Position numbers and translations under genes: made by a program | DNA from: an uncultured Lachnospiraceae bacterium | Lineage (GTDB): Bacteria > Bacillota > Clostridia > Lachnospirales > Lachnospiraceae | Length of the DNA: 64,000 nt | Reading direction: 5' to 3' | Assembly: GCA_910589105.1 (NCBI GenBank) | Contig: CAJUST010000003.1 | Location: 81,105 to 145,104 of the forward strand | Part shown: one piece after another, positions 7,989 through 17,308 of the stretch | How positions within the stretch are numbered: the stretch's first letter is position 1 | Layout of the letters: the number at the start of each line of letters is the position of its first letter | Notes under the pieces: model-generated | The model's input: the letters and a program-made list of their open reading frames with translations, nothing else | Database searches by the model: none | Told to the model about the DNA's origin: nothing

Positions 7989-9901
7989 AAGACGGATATA
8001 TAAAAGTTGCCGCGATTACGCCGGATTTGCGTGTGGCGGACGTCAATTATAATACAGAGCGTATTTGTGAAAAAATCATAGAATGCAGCCAAGCCGGCGC
8101 AAAAGCAATGGCGTTTCCGGAGCTTTGCATTACGGGATATTCCTGCGGGGATTTGTTTTTACAGGATATTTTATTAAATAAAGCGGTAAAGGGTTTGAAA
8201 AAAATTGCCAAATGTACGGAGGGAATCGACGCGATTGTCTTTGTGGGCCTTCCGCTTTGTGTGAAAGGGAAATTATATAATGCCGCCGCCGCTCTGCATA
8301 ACGGAGAGATTCTTGGGATTGTCCCGAAGACATTCCTGCCGAATTACAACGAATTTTATGAAGCGCGCTATTTTACAAAAGGCATGGAGGAGACAGTTTT
8401 CATTGAATTAGGAGATGAGGAAGTCCCGATGGGGAAACATTTATTGTTTGCCTGTGACACGATGAAGGAATTTGTCATCGGAGTGGAAATTTGTGAAGAT
8501 TTGTGGGCGCCAAACCCGCCAAGCATTCGGCAGGCGCTTTTCGGGGCGACGTTAATCGTCAATTTGTCGGCAAGCGATGAAGCGGTTGGGAAAGAGGACT
8601 ATAGGAGAGCTTTAGTCTGCGGCCAGTCGGCAAGGCTGCTTTGCGGGTATGTTTATGCAGGCGCAGGGATCGGGGAATCCACGCAGGACGTAGTCTATGC
8701 GGGGCATAGCTTGATTGCGGAAAACGGCGTGTTGTTGGCGGAGTCAGCAAAGTATGAAAACGGCGTGGTTTATTCGGAGATCGATTTGCAGAAACTGAAC
8801 GCGGAACGCAGGCGGAATACGACATTTGAACCCATAGATGCGGCAAACGAAGATGAGATAGTTCCGTTTTCATTGAAAAGAGAACATACGGCGCTGACTA
8901 GGAAGATAGACCCTTCTCCGTTTATTCCCCATGGAAAAGAGGAGCGGGACAAACGGTGTGAGGAAATTCTTTCGATTCAGGCAATGGGACTTAGGAAACG
9001 TCTTTTGCATACAGGCTGCCAATGCGCGGCAGTGGGAATTTCCGGTGGTCTGGATTCCACGCTTGCCCTGCTTGTGACGGTACGGGCGTTTGACAGCCTT
9101 TTGCTTCCACGCTCTGGCATACGGGCGGTTACAATGCCGGGATTTGGGACGACGGACCGCACCTATACAAATGCAGTTAAAATGATAAAAAGCCTTGGGG
9201 CGTCATTTCAGGAAGTTTCCATTAAAAAAGCGGTTGAGGTACATTTCGGGGACATTGGGCAGGATGTGTCAAAGCATGATGTGACCTATGAAAATGCGCA
9301 GGCGAGGGAACGGACGCAGATTTTAATGGATATAGCAAATAAAGAAGGCGGAATGGTAATTGGGACGGGAGACTTATCTGAGCTTGCGTTAGGGTGGGCG
9401 ACGTATAACGGGGATCATATGTCGATGTATGCCGTAAACGCATCTGTGCCAAAGACGCTTGTCCGTCATCTCGTGCGTTATTCTGCGGATATTTGTAAGG
9501 ACATCGGGCTAAAAGAAGCGTTGCTTGACGTGTTGGACACTCCGGTCAGCCCGGAACTTTTGCCGCCGGAGGAAGGGGAAATTTCCCAGAAAACGGAAGA
9601 TTTAGTCGGGCCTTATGAATTGCACGATTTCTTCTTATATTATATGCTGCGGTTTGGGTTTCCCCCCAAAAAAATATACCGTCTGGCAAAGCTGGCGTTT
9701 TATGGGATATATGAAGAAGATGTGATTTTACACTGGCTTCGTAATTTTTACCGCAGGTTCTTCTCACAGCAGTTTAAACGTTCCTGCCTGCCGGACGGGC
9801 CGAAAGTCGGGACGGTTGCCGTGTCGCCGCGGGGGGATTTGCGGATGCCCTCAGACGCTTCTGCGGCTGTCTGGCTTAAGGAGCTTGAAAAAATAAAATA
9901 A
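7985..9901 (+). CDS. nadE: Glutamine-dependent NAD+ synthetase
   Basis: Makes NAD+ from deamido-NAD+, ATP and glutamine. The 638 residues split into an N-terminal nitrilase-type glutaminase domain (about 1-270) and a C-terminal synthetase domain (about 320-638). The glutaminase triad is visible as Glu46 (FPELC), Lys115 (VPKTF) and Cys170 (VEICED). The synthetase P-loop is SGGLDST. The start is TTG at 7985, supported by AAAGGAG and by the four-base overlap with hslO; no better ATG is near. Having its own glutaminase domain, it does not need free ammonia. Confidence 0.96.
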   Translation: MKDGYIKVAAITPDLRVADVNYNTERICEKIIECSQAGAKAMAFPELCITGYSCGDLFLQDILLNKAVKGLKKIAKCTEGIDAIVFVGLPLCVKGKLYNAAAALHNGEILGIVPKTFLPNYNEFYEARYFTKGMEETVFIELGDEEVPMGKHLLFACDTMKEFVIGVEICEDLWAPNPPSIRQALFGATLIVNLSASDEAVGKEDYRRALVCGQSARLLCGYVYAGAGIGESTQDVVYAGHSLIAENGVLLAESAKYENGVVYSEIDLQKLNAERRRNTTFEPIDAANEDEIVPFSLKREHTALTRKIDPSPFIPHGKEERDKRCEEILSIQAMGLRKRLLHTGCQCAAVGISGGLDSTLALLVTVRAFDSLLLPRSGIRAVTMPGFGTTDRTYTNAVKMIKSLGASFQEVSIKKAVEVHFGDIGQDVSKHDVTYENAQARERTQILMDIANKEGGMVIGTGDLSELALGWATYNGDHMSMYAVNASVPKTLVRHLVRYSADICKDIGLKEALLDVLDTPVSPELLPPEEGEISQKTEDLVGPYELHDFFLYYMLRFGFPPKKIYRLAKLAFYGIYEEDVILHWLRNFYRRFFSQQFKRSCLPDGPKVGTVAVSPRGDLRMPSDASAAVWLKELEKIK

Positions 9902-9916
9902 GAAAGGCGGGAGAAT

Positions 9917-11095
9917 ATGCAGTACCGCAAAGACCGAAAAGGAAATGACATTTCTGTTCTGGGCTATGGCTGTATGCGTTTTACGAGAAAAGGAGGGGGA
10001 ATAGACCTTAAAAAAGCGGAACAGGAATTGATGTATGCGATTTCCTGCGGCGTAAATTATCTGGATACGGCGTATATATATCCGGGAAGCGAAGCGGCGG
10101 TAGGGGAAATCTTAAGCCAAAACAACTGTAGAACACAGGTATATCTTGCGACGAAACTGCCGCATTATCTGATAAAATCAATAGACAGCGTGGAAAAAAC
10201 ATTTCAGGAAGAACTGCGCAGGCTTAAGACGGATTATATCGACTATTATCTTATGCACATGCTGACCGATACGGAAACATGGCAGAAATTAATTAAACTT
10301 GGAATTTTAGGTTGGATAGAGGAAAAGAAAAAAAGCGGCGCAATCCGCAATCTTGGTTTTTCTTATCATGGGCATACGGCAATGTTTCAACAGTTGATCG
10401 ATGTTTATGATTGGGATTTTTGCCAGATTCAGTATAATTACATGGATGAGCACAGTCAGGCGGGGCGGGCAGGGCTTACCTATGCGGCGGCAAAAGGCAT
10501 TCCGGTGATTATTATGGAACCGCTTCGCGGCGGCCGTCTGGTAAATCTTTTGCCTAAAAACGCAAAACGTCTGTTTGAACAGGACAGCCTGCGCCGCACT
10601 CCGGCAGAGCTGGCGTTCCGGTGGCTTTACGACCAGCCGGAAGTGACATGTGTCCTTTCCGGCATGAATACAATGGAAATGATTCAGGAAAACGTAAAAA
10701 CGGCGGAACACGCCGTTGTCGGGCATTTTACAAAAGAAGATGCGCTGCTTGTGGAACAGGTAAAAGCGGAGATCCAAAAAAGCGTGAAAGTCCCCTGCAC
10801 AGGATGCGGATATTGTATGCCCTGCCCGAAAGGCGTAGACATTCCGGTGACGTTCCGCTGTTATAATGAGATGTATTCGGAATCAAAAGGCGGGGCGAGG
10901 AGGGAATACCTTCAGTGTACGGCATTCCGGAAAAACCAAAGCAGCGCATCGCAGTGTGTGGAATGTGGGAAATGTGAAACGCATTGCCCGCAGCAGATTG
11001 AGATCCGCAAAGAACTGAAACGGGCAGTCAGGGAATTGGAGACGGTTCCGTATAAGGCGGCAAGGAAAGGGATTTCGCTGTTTAAACTGTGGTAA
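9917..11095 (+). CDS. Aldo/keto reductase with C-terminal 4Fe-4S ferredoxin domain
   Basis: A 392-residue oxidoreductase. The N-terminal TIM barrel (about 1-270) carries the aldo/keto reductase tetrad: Asp and Tyr in YLDTAYIYPG, Lys in LATKLP and His in YLMHM. The C-terminal part has two clusters of cysteines, CTGCGYCMPCPKG and CVECGKCETHCP, of the 4Fe-4S type. This fused form is common in anaerobes; the substrate is unknown. An AAAGGCGGGAG ribosome site precedes the ATG. It follows nadE by 15 nt and ends before a strong hairpin. Confidence 0.93.
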   Translation: MQYRKDRKGNDISVLGYGCMRFTRKGGGIDLKKAEQELMYAISCGVNYLDTAYIYPGSEAAVGEILSQNNCRTQVYLATKLPHYLIKSIDSVEKTFQEELRRLKTDYIDYYLMHMLTDTETWQKLIKLGILGWIEEKKKSGAIRNLGFSYHGHTAMFQQLIDVYDWDFCQIQYNYMDEHSQAGRAGLTYAAAKGIPVIIMEPLRGGRLVNLLPKNAKRLFEQDSLRRTPAELAFRWLYDQPEVTCVLSGMNTMEMIQENVKTAEHAVVGHFTKEDALLVEQVKAEIQKSVKVPCTGCGYCMPCPKGVDIPVTFRCYNEMYSESKGGARREYLQCTAFRKNQSSASQCVECGKCETHCPQQIEIRKELKRAVRELETVPYKAARKGISLFKLW

Positions 11096-11154
11096 CAAGA
11101 TGAAAAAGAAACAGACGAAATCTAAGGCTGTCAGATAAATAAATGCAATAAATC

Positions 11155-11187
11155 AAACAGCCGCCACGGAAAATGTGGCGGCTGTTT
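11155..11187. terminator. Terminator hairpin between convergent genes
   Basis: AAACAGCCGCCAC and GTGGCGGCTGTTT form a 13-pair stem with a seven-base loop, lying between the aldo/keto reductase gene and the PAP2 gene that points back at it. Confidence 0.75.
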
Positions 11188-11209
11188 ATGATTTGGAACA
11201 CAAACGACG

Positions 11210-11920
11210 TCAGACGCGTCTTGCCCGTTCGGAAAGCGCCGTTTTGGCTTCTCCGATGCGCACAGCGCTTCTTGCATAGACCAGTGTGTACATAAAGGCG
11301 GCAAATACAATGCCTGTAATTACATCAAACACGGAGTGCTGTTTTAAAAACACGGTGGATAAAACAATGCTTACCATTAAAAGGCAGGAGCCTATGCGTA
11401 TTGGTTTCTTTTGTTTGAAATTATGGCAGTGAAGTATGGCAATGTTGACCCCGATGGAATTATAGACATGGATGCTGGGAAATAAATTTGTCGGCGTGTC
11501 CGCTTCATAAACCATGCAAGTCAAATTGGTAAAAATGTTCTCCCGTTCAAATGTGTCTGGCCTTAGATAATGGCCGTTTGGGTAAACGGTGGATATAATT
11601 AGAAAAACAGTCATTCCAACAAATAAAAACATACATAATCTGACAAATTCTTCTTTATTTTTAAATAAAAAATAAAACAGGGCGGCGGCTACATAAAAAA
11701 ACCACAGCAGATAGGGAACAATAAAATATTCAATAAAAGGAATGAGATCGTCAACTGCCATGTGTATGACATGGAAGCGGCTGGTCACAGTTGTCTCAAG
11801 CCAGCGAAACCATGGGAAATAGACCGCAAAATACAAAAAAAGCAGACTATGCCTGTATTTTCGGAAAAAATCAGAAGCGCGGTTTTTGCAGGTATGTTCA
11901 TTTGACATTGGAGCGTTCAC
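11210..11920 (-). CDS. PAP2-superfamily membrane phosphatase
   Basis: A membrane protein of about 236 residues with five to six transmembrane segments. It carries the PAP2 signature in its membrane-protein form: FPSIHV near the middle and KQHSVFD (H-x3-D) near the C-terminus. The N-terminal KxxxxxxRP element is not obvious. Likely substrates are lipid phosphates or undecaprenyl-type diphosphates, which I infer only from the family. A GTG at 11920 has AAAGGG at a spacing of about eight bases and is preferred over the GTG at 11929, which is too close to the same site. Confidence 0.8.
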   Translation of the reverse strand: MNAPMSNEHTCKNRASDFFRKYRHSLLFLYFAVYFPWFRWLETTVTSRFHVIHMAVDDLIPFIEYFIVPYLLWFFYVAAALFYFLFKNKEEFVRLCMFLFVGMTVFLIISTVYPNGHYLRPDTFERENIFTNLTCMVYEADTPTNLFPSIHVYNSIGVNIAILHCHNFKQKKPIRIGSCLLMVSIVLSTVFLKQHSVFDVITGIVFAAFMYTLVYARSAVRIGEAKTALSERARRV

Positions 11921-11974
11921 GTCATTCACCCTTTACATTTCTTTCTTTTTTTTATCATATGCCTGTTTCGGATT

Positions 11975-12003
11975 ATTATAGCACATGGTTTTTTTTGCTA
12001 CAA
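11975..12003 (-). promoter_or_regulatory. Promoter of the PAP2 phosphatase gene
   Basis: On the minus strand, TTGTAG, a 17-nt spacer and a perfect TATAAT lie about 55 nt before the start codon. Confidence 0.6.
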
Positions 12004-12075
12004 TCATATTTTTACTATTTTACAAAAAATTACGGAAATCTTAAGAAATTATGACAGAGCGTAATTATTTTTAAT

Positions 12076-12103
12076 TTGACAAAGCGGATAAGGTTTGTAT
12101 AAT
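12076..12103 (+). promoter_or_regulatory. Promoter of the L,D-transpeptidase gene
   Basis: A perfect TTGACA, a 16-nt spacer and a perfect TATAAT, about 105 nt before the start codon. It is among the strongest promoter matches in the window. I see no riboswitch-like fold in the leader. Confidence 0.75.
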
Positions 12104-12207
12104 AAAACTGTCGGATATAGGGAAGTATGAATGGCATAAGATAGCGCGCAAAAGGCGTATGTCAGGAATATACTTATATAAAGAAAGACAGATACAGGGG
12201 GTTGCGT

Positions 12208-13836
12208 GTGAAATCAAAAGAACAAAAACAGGGGTTTCCGGTAAAGATAGGGATTCTCCTGCTTACAATGCTTGCCGCTATATATTTCGGGACAGCTTTT
12301 TATTTTAACAGCCATTTTCTGCCTTCCACTTCGTTAAATGGGCATTCTATATCTGGAAAATCAATCGAACAGGTAGAGCGTATGATAACGGAAGAAATTA
12401 ACGGATATTCGCTTACGATCGAGACGAGAGGGGAGCCAGAGACGCTGAATGGGACGGATATTTCTGTCAAGCCGGAGTTTGGGGGAAGCATTCAAAAACT
12501 TCTAAAGATGCAGAATCCGTTTGCATGGCCGATGGCGTTTGCTTCGCGGCAGGATTTTACGGAGGAGACAATCGTCAGTTTTGACAAGGACAAATTAAAA
12601 GAGCGGATCAAGGAGTTTTCCTTTATTCAGGAGGAAAATCAGACGCCTCCAAAAGATGCGTACTGCTCCGCATATTCAAAAGAAGGCTATAAAATTATCC
12701 CAGAAGAATTGGGAACTAAAATCAAAAAGAAACGCCTGCGTTTAGTCTTAAAAGATTCAGTCAGCAGTTTAAAAGAAACGGTGTCGTTAGAAAAAGAGGG
12801 ATGCTATGTAACGCCAAAGGTGACGTCATCGAATCAAGGGCTGAGCCATCTTGTGGATACTCTCAATAAGTATACTGGCGTTACGATTACATATAAAATA
12901 GGAGACAAACAAGAAACGCTTGACGGCAGCATTACGAACACATGGATGAATGTCAATAATATGGAAATTTCCATAAATGAGCAGGCTGTGGAAGAATATG
13001 TAACAATTCTTGCATCTGCCTATAATACAGTGTTCCGGAAGCATACGCTTGCCACTTCTTATGGAAAAACGGTTGAAATTACATCTGGGGACTATGGCTG
13101 GAAAGTAGACAAAGAAGGCGAAAAAGCAAAGATTTTGGAAGATATAAAAAATGGGGAGTCTTATGAACGTGAACTGACGTATGCTCAGACGGCAAACAGC
13201 CATGGGGAGCATGATTATGGGGACACCTATGTAGAGATTAATCTGACTGCGCAGCATTTGTTTTTTTATAAAAATGGAAGCCTTGTAGTGGAATCTGATT
13301 TTGTTTCCGGCAATCTTTCGAAAAATTATGACACGCCGACTGGAATTTATGGTCTGACCTATAAAGAGAGGGATGCTGTTTTGCGTGGGGAAAATTACGC
13401 TTCCCCAGTCGATTATTGGATGCCGTATTGCAATAATGTCGGGATGCACGATGCATCGTGGAGAAGCAGTTTTGGCGGCAATATCTATAAAACGAGCGGT
13501 TCCCACGGCTGTGTCAATTTGCCTCCGGCGGCGGCAAAAAAGATATTTGAAAACATAGAAGATGGCGATCCGGTCATTGTTTATACACTGCCCGGGACGG
13601 AAAGCCCGGCGGCAGTGGCTAAGGAAGCCGCTCAAGTAGTCAATATGATTAATGGCATAGGCGAAGTGACGTTAGAAAGCGAACCGGCGATTGCGGCGGC
13701 GAGAAAGCTTTATAACCTGCTTCCGCCGTCGGGACAGGCCCAAGTGGCGAATTACGATCTCCTTTTGGCGTGTGAAGCGCAGCTTGCCGCATTAAAAGCG
13801 CAGGCGGCGCCTCCGCCGGAAGCGCCTGTGCAGTAA
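12208..13836 (+). CDS. L,D-transpeptidase (YkuD) with N-terminal peptidoglycan-binding region
   Basis: Forms 3-3 cross-links in peptidoglycan outside the membrane. The 542-residue protein starts at GTG 12208, placed six bases after AGGGGG; a TTG at 12202 abuts that site and is less likely. One N-terminal transmembrane anchor (about residues 10-30) is followed by a region like the PG_binding_4 family, then the YkuD domain with its catalytic motif SHGCVN at residues 432-437 (Cys435). After it comes a helical tail with a SGQAQVANYDLL repeat-like segment and a final proline-rich stretch (PPPEAP). tcdA starts 18 nt downstream. Confidence 0.92.
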   Translation: MKSKEQKQGFPVKIGILLLTMLAAIYFGTAFYFNSHFLPSTSLNGHSISGKSIEQVERMITEEINGYSLTIETRGEPETLNGTDISVKPEFGGSIQKLLKMQNPFAWPMAFASRQDFTEETIVSFDKDKLKERIKEFSFIQEENQTPPKDAYCSAYSKEGYKIIPEELGTKIKKKRLRLVLKDSVSSLKETVSLEKEGCYVTPKVTSSNQGLSHLVDTLNKYTGVTITYKIGDKQETLDGSITNTWMNVNNMEISINEQAVEEYVTILASAYNTVFRKHTLATSYGKTVEITSGDYGWKVDKEGEKAKILEDIKNGESYERELTYAQTANSHGEHDYGDTYVEINLTAQHLFFYKNGSLVVESDFVSGNLSKNYDTPTGIYGLTYKERDAVLRGENYASPVDYWMPYCNNVGMHDASWRSSFGGNIYKTSGSHGCVNLPPAAAKKIFENIEDGDPVIVYTLPGTESPAAVAKEAAQVVNMINGIGEVTLESEPAIAAARKLYNLLPPSGQAQVANYDLLLACEAQLAALKAQAAPPPEAPVQ

Positions 13837-13853
13837 AGGACTCAGGAGGAACG

Positions 13854-14552
13854 ATGGAAAACTGGTTAGAACGGACAAGCCTGCTTTTGGGAGAAGCGGC
13901 AATCGACAAATTAAGGAACGCGCGCGTGGCGGTATTTGGCATTGGCGGCGTTGGCGGATATGTCTGTGAAGCCCTTGCGCGAAGCGGAGTCGGGGCATTT
14001 GATTTAATCGATGCGGACAAAGTCTGCGAAAGCAACATAAACCGCCAGATTATTGCCACGGTAAAGACAGTTGGACGCAAAAAGACAGAAGTGATGAAGA
14101 CGCGTATGGAAGAAATCAACCCTTCTGTAAAAGTTTGCATCCATTCCTGCTTTTTTCTGCCCGGCAGAGAAGAAGATTTTCCGTTTGAGGAATATGACTA
14201 TATTGTAGATGCCGTAGACACTGTGGCGGCAAAGCTTGCCTTGGCGCAAAAGGCGGCGGAAAGCGGCATACCAATGATCAGCAGTATGGGAGCCGGAAAT
14301 AAACTTGACGGCAGCCGTTTTCGCGTTGCGGATATTTATGAGACAAAAGTCTGCCCGCTTGCAAGAGTGATGCGGCGGGAATTGAAAAAAAGGGGAATCG
14401 CTTCCTTAAAAACCGTATATTCCGATGAGCAGCCGGTTTCGCCAAAAGATGCGGCGCAGATTGGACGGATTTGCGGAAGTGTGGCGTTTGTTCCTGCGGC
14501 GGCAGGGCTTTTGCTTGCAGGGGAAGTTGTCAAAGATTTAATAAATTTTTAA
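13854..14552 (+). CDS. tcdA: tRNA threonylcarbamoyladenosine dehydratase (ThiF/E1-like)
   Basis: An ATP-dependent E1-like enzyme expected to cyclise t6A37 in tRNA to ct6A. The 232-residue protein has the nucleotide-binding loop GIGGVGGY near residue 27, the DADKVCESNINRQ segment and DAVDTV, all typical of TcdA (CsdL) rather than ThiF or MoeB. The C-terminal zinc cysteines of MoeB are absent. CAGGAGG precedes the ATG. It sits closely after the transpeptidase gene but has no obvious functional link to it. Confidence 0.9.
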   Translation: MENWLERTSLLLGEAAIDKLRNARVAVFGIGGVGGYVCEALARSGVGAFDLIDADKVCESNINRQIIATVKTVGRKKTEVMKTRMEEINPSVKVCIHSCFFLPGREEDFPFEEYDYIVDAVDTVAAKLALAQKAAESGIPMISSMGAGNKLDGSRFRVADIYETKVCPLARVMRRELKKRGIASLKTVYSDEQPVSPKDAAQIGRICGSVAFVPAAAGLLLAGEVVKDLINF

Positions 14553-14570
14553 GATTTTTAAAAAAACGGC

Positions 14571-14598
14571 TTGTAAAAATATAAGTATCGGTTATAAT
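14571..14598 (+). promoter_or_regulatory. Promoter of the split transketolase genes
   Basis: TTGTAA, a 16-nt spacer and a perfect TATAAT lie about 60 nt before the first transketolase start. Confidence 0.65.
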
Positions 14599-14657
14599 CT
14601 TAATGCAAAGTTTTTTTATTGGAATCAGTTGAATCGATTTGGAAAAGGAGAGCAGTG

Positions 14658-15491
14658 ATGGACAGACTGGAACTAAAGAAGATGGCACTTGAAGTACGTA
14701 AAGGAATTATTGCTTCCATTTACAGCGCGAAAGCAGGGCATCCGGGAGGCTCCCTGTCGGCGGCGGATTTATTTACGTATTTATATTTTGAAGAGCTGAA
14801 TATTGATCCGAATGATCCGCAGTGGGAAGGCCGTGACCGTTTTGTATTATCCAAAGGGCATACGGCGCCGGGGCTTTATGCGGCGCTTGCGCATCGCGGT
14901 TTTTTCCCGACTGAAGATTTGGTGACGCTTCGGCATGTAGGAAGCTATTTGCAGGGCCATCCCGATATGAAATGCGTTCCGGGGGTAGATATGTCTACAG
15001 GTTCTTTAGGACAAGGCTTATCTGCGGCAGTTGGAATGGCGCTTGCGGCAAAGATGGACAAAAAGGATTATCGCGTGTATGCCCTTTGCGGCGACGGTGA
15101 AATCCAAGAAGGCCAGATTTGGGAAGCGGCGATGTTTGCCGGCCACCGTAAGTTAGACAACCTTGTAGTGATTGTGGATCATAATAAACTGCAGATTGAC
15201 GGAAAAGTGGAAGAAGTCTGCTCTCCTTATCCAATGGATAAAAAGTTTGAGGCGTTTCAGTTCCATACGATTACGATTGACGGGCATAATTTTGATGAAA
15301 TGGAAGCCGCATTTAAAGAAGCAAGACAGACAAAAGGGAAGCCGACGGCAATTATTGCCAATACAATAAAGGGGAAAGGCGTATCCTTTATGGAAGACGC
15401 AGCGGAATGGCATGGAAAAGCCCCGAAAAAAGAGGAATATGAAGTTGCAGTGGAAGATTTAAGAAAAGAGGGGGAAACGTTATGCCGATAA
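14658..15491 (+). CDS. Transketolase, N-terminal subunit
   Basis: Carries the thiamine-diphosphate-binding half of a two-subunit transketolase, active in the non-oxidative pentose phosphate pathway. The 277-residue protein has the AGHPGGSLSAAD start, LSKGHTAPG, the cofactor and metal-binding GDGEIQEG motif followed about 28 residues later by VDHNK. The ATG at 14658 has AAAAGGAG upstream; the open frame extends to a TTG at 14619 that lacks one. Its last ten bases overlap the next gene in another frame, so both halves should be made together. Confidence 0.93.
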   Translation: MDRLELKKMALEVRKGIIASIYSAKAGHPGGSLSAADLFTYLYFEELNIDPNDPQWEGRDRFVLSKGHTAPGLYAALAHRGFFPTEDLVTLRHVGSYLQGHPDMKCVPGVDMSTGSLGQGLSAAVGMALAAKMDKKDYRVYALCGDGEIQEGQIWEAAMFAGHRKLDNLVVIVDHNKLQIDGKVEEVCSPYPMDKKFEAFQFHTITIDGHNFDEMEAAFKEARQTKGKPTAIIANTIKGKGVSFMEDAAEWHGKAPKKEEYEVAVEDLRKEGETLCR

Positions 15492-16447
15492 ACAGAAAGT
15501 TAGAGGAGCTGCCAAAGATTGCCACAAGAGAAGGATATGGGAATACTTTAGTGGAACTTGGGAAAGAAGATGAAAATATAGTGGTTTTAGATGCAGACCT
15601 TGCGGCAGCCACAAAGACAAATAAGTTTGCGGAGGCTTTTCCCGACAGGCATATTAACTGCGGCATTGCCGAAGCAAACATGGCAGGCATTGCGGCCGGT
15701 TTGGCGGCAAGCGGAAAAACGCCGTTTATCAGTTCGTTTGCGATGTTTGTGTCTGGACGCGCGTATGAGCAGATCCGAAATTCCATCGGTTATCCCGGAT
15801 TAAATGTCAAAATCGGGGCGTCCCACGCGGGCATATCCGTTGGGGAAGACGGCGCGACCCATCAGTGCAACGAGGATATTGCCTTAATGCGCAGCATTCC
15901 GGGCATGATGATTGTCAATCCGAGCGATGACATTGAAGCGAGAGCCGCAGTGCGCGCGGCGTATGCCCATAAAGGCCCGGTTTACCTGAGGTTTGGCAGG
16001 CTTGCCGTTCCGGTGTTTAATGACAGGGAAGATTATCATTTCGAATTAGGCAAAGGCATCGTTTTGCGGGAAGGCAAAGATGCGACGGTATTTGCGACGG
16101 GACTTTGCGTCGTGGAGGCCTTGTATGCGGCGGATATGCTTGCCGAAGCGGGAATTGACGTGGAACTGATTAATATCCATACGATAAAGCCTCTGGATAC
16201 GGAACTCGTCTGCGATTCCGCTGCGAAAACAGGAAGGGTATTTACGATAGAAGAACATTCCATCATTGGCGGTTTAGGTTCCGCCGTATGTGAAACGTTA
16301 AGTGAGAGACAGCCGGTAAAAGTCACTAGAATCGGCATGAACGACGTATATGGCGAATCCGGTCCAGCAGTGGAGCTGCTTCATAAATTTGGGCTGGATG
16401 CGGAAGGAATTTTTAAGAAAATCAAAGAGACGCTAGAAATAGATTAA
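15482..16447 (+). CDS. Transketolase, C-terminal subunit
   Basis: The pyrimidine-binding and C-terminal half of the split transketolase, 321 residues. It has the DADLAAATKT segment, the glutamate that activates thiamine in NCGIAEANM, and a C-terminal domain with EEHSIIGGLGSA. Split pairs like this are common in clostridia and archaea. RBS and start lie inside the end of the N-terminal subunit gene. A hairpin follows the stop. Confidence 0.93.
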   Translation: MPINRKLEELPKIATREGYGNTLVELGKEDENIVVLDADLAAATKTNKFAEAFPDRHINCGIAEANMAGIAAGLAASGKTPFISSFAMFVSGRAYEQIRNSIGYPGLNVKIGASHAGISVGEDGATHQCNEDIALMRSIPGMMIVNPSDDIEARAAVRAAYAHKGPVYLRFGRLAVPVFNDREDYHFELGKGIVLREGKDATVFATGLCVVEALYAADMLAEAGIDVELINIHTIKPLDTELVCDSAAKTGRVFTIEEHSIIGGLGSAVCETLSERQPVKVTRIGMNDVYGESGPAVELLHKFGLDAEGIFKKIKETLEID

Positions 16448-16457
16448 CAAATAGTGG

Positions 16458-16499
16458 AAAAAAGCCGATATACTATGTAAATAGGAAGATCGGCTTTTT
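16458..16499 (+). terminator. Terminator after the transketolase genes
   Basis: AAAAAGCCGAT pairs with ATCGGCTTTTT across a loop of about 20 bases, followed by a pyrimidine-rich tract. Confidence 0.65.
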
Positions 16500-16549
16500 C
16501 CTATTTTAGAGGTAAACGGAGTTACAAAGCATAGTTCAAGGAGGATACC

Positions 16550-17308
16550 ATGATGAATCAGGTCACGCAGGCGGAAGCTTTTGGCAGCTATATGCAGGCC
16601 GCGCAACAAACATCGTCCGAAAAAGCGGACACGAAAAAGAACAAAGTCAGCGGAGCGACAATCGGCGATCCAAAGCTGAGTGAGAAAGCGGCGAAATACT
16701 ACGAAAAACTAAAAAAGAAGTATTCCAATATGGATTTCATTCTCGTCAGTGAGGATAAAAAGGCAGAGGCGCAGGCAAATGCCGGAAAATACGCCAATGC
16801 AAACCGTATGGTGGTGTTAATTGACACGGAAAAAATAGAGCGTATGGCGGAAGACAACAAGTACCGCAAGCAGTATGAAGCGATTATAAGCGGCGCGACA
16901 AATCAGCTTTCCCAGTTAAAATCCAGCTTAGGAGCCAATGCATCCAGCGTAAAAACATACGGCATGCAGGTCAAAGAAGGGACGGCATCTTTTTTTGCGG
17001 TAGTTGACAAATCCCTTGCGGCGCAGAAAAAACGCATCGAGAAAAAGGCGTCTCAGAAGCAGGAAGAAAAGAAAGCGGCAAAAAAAGCCGCCGAAGAAAA
17101 AGCCGCCGAAAAGAAGAAAGCGGAAAAGGAAACCTATGAAGCGGAATTTGAACAGGATTGGAATGAGGAGGATACCATTACTGTAACGGCATCCTCGATA
17201 GAAGAACTTATGAAAAAGATTAATGACGCAATCTATCTTGGCAGAAGCGACTATGTAAGAACCGAACAGGAAACATGGGTCGGCGGCCATTTAGATTTTT
17301 ATGGTTAG
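16550..17308 (+). CDS. DUF6033-like protein with lysine-rich coiled coil
   Basis: A 252-residue soluble protein without a signal peptide. An N-terminal domain (about residues 40-160) has LSEKAAKYYEKLKKKYSNMD and looks like the DUF6033 family known from Lachnospiraceae; I am moderately sure of that. Next is an alanine/lysine/glutamate-rich helix (about 165-200), then an acidic C-terminal segment with WNEEDTITV. Function unknown. AAGGAGG precedes the ATG. It ends tail to tail with a glycosyltransferase gene, overlapping by four bases. Confidence 0.7.
   Translation: MMNQVTQAEAFGSYMQAAQQTSSEKADTKKNKVSGATIGDPKLSEKAAKYYEKLKKKYSNMDFILVSEDKKAEAQANAGKYANANRMVVLIDTEKIERMAEDNKYRKQYEAIISGATNQLSQLKSSLGANASSVKTYGMQVKEGTASFFAVVDKSLAAQKKRIEKKASQKQEEKKAAKKAAEEKAAEKKKAEKETYEAEFEQDWNEEDTITVTASSIEELMKKINDAIYLGRSDYVRTEQETWVGGHLDFYG

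Noticed and set aside
11791..12054. Plus-strand open frame across the PAP2 gene start
   Set aside because: It is antisense to the PAP2 gene and runs through its promoter; no ribosome site or domain.
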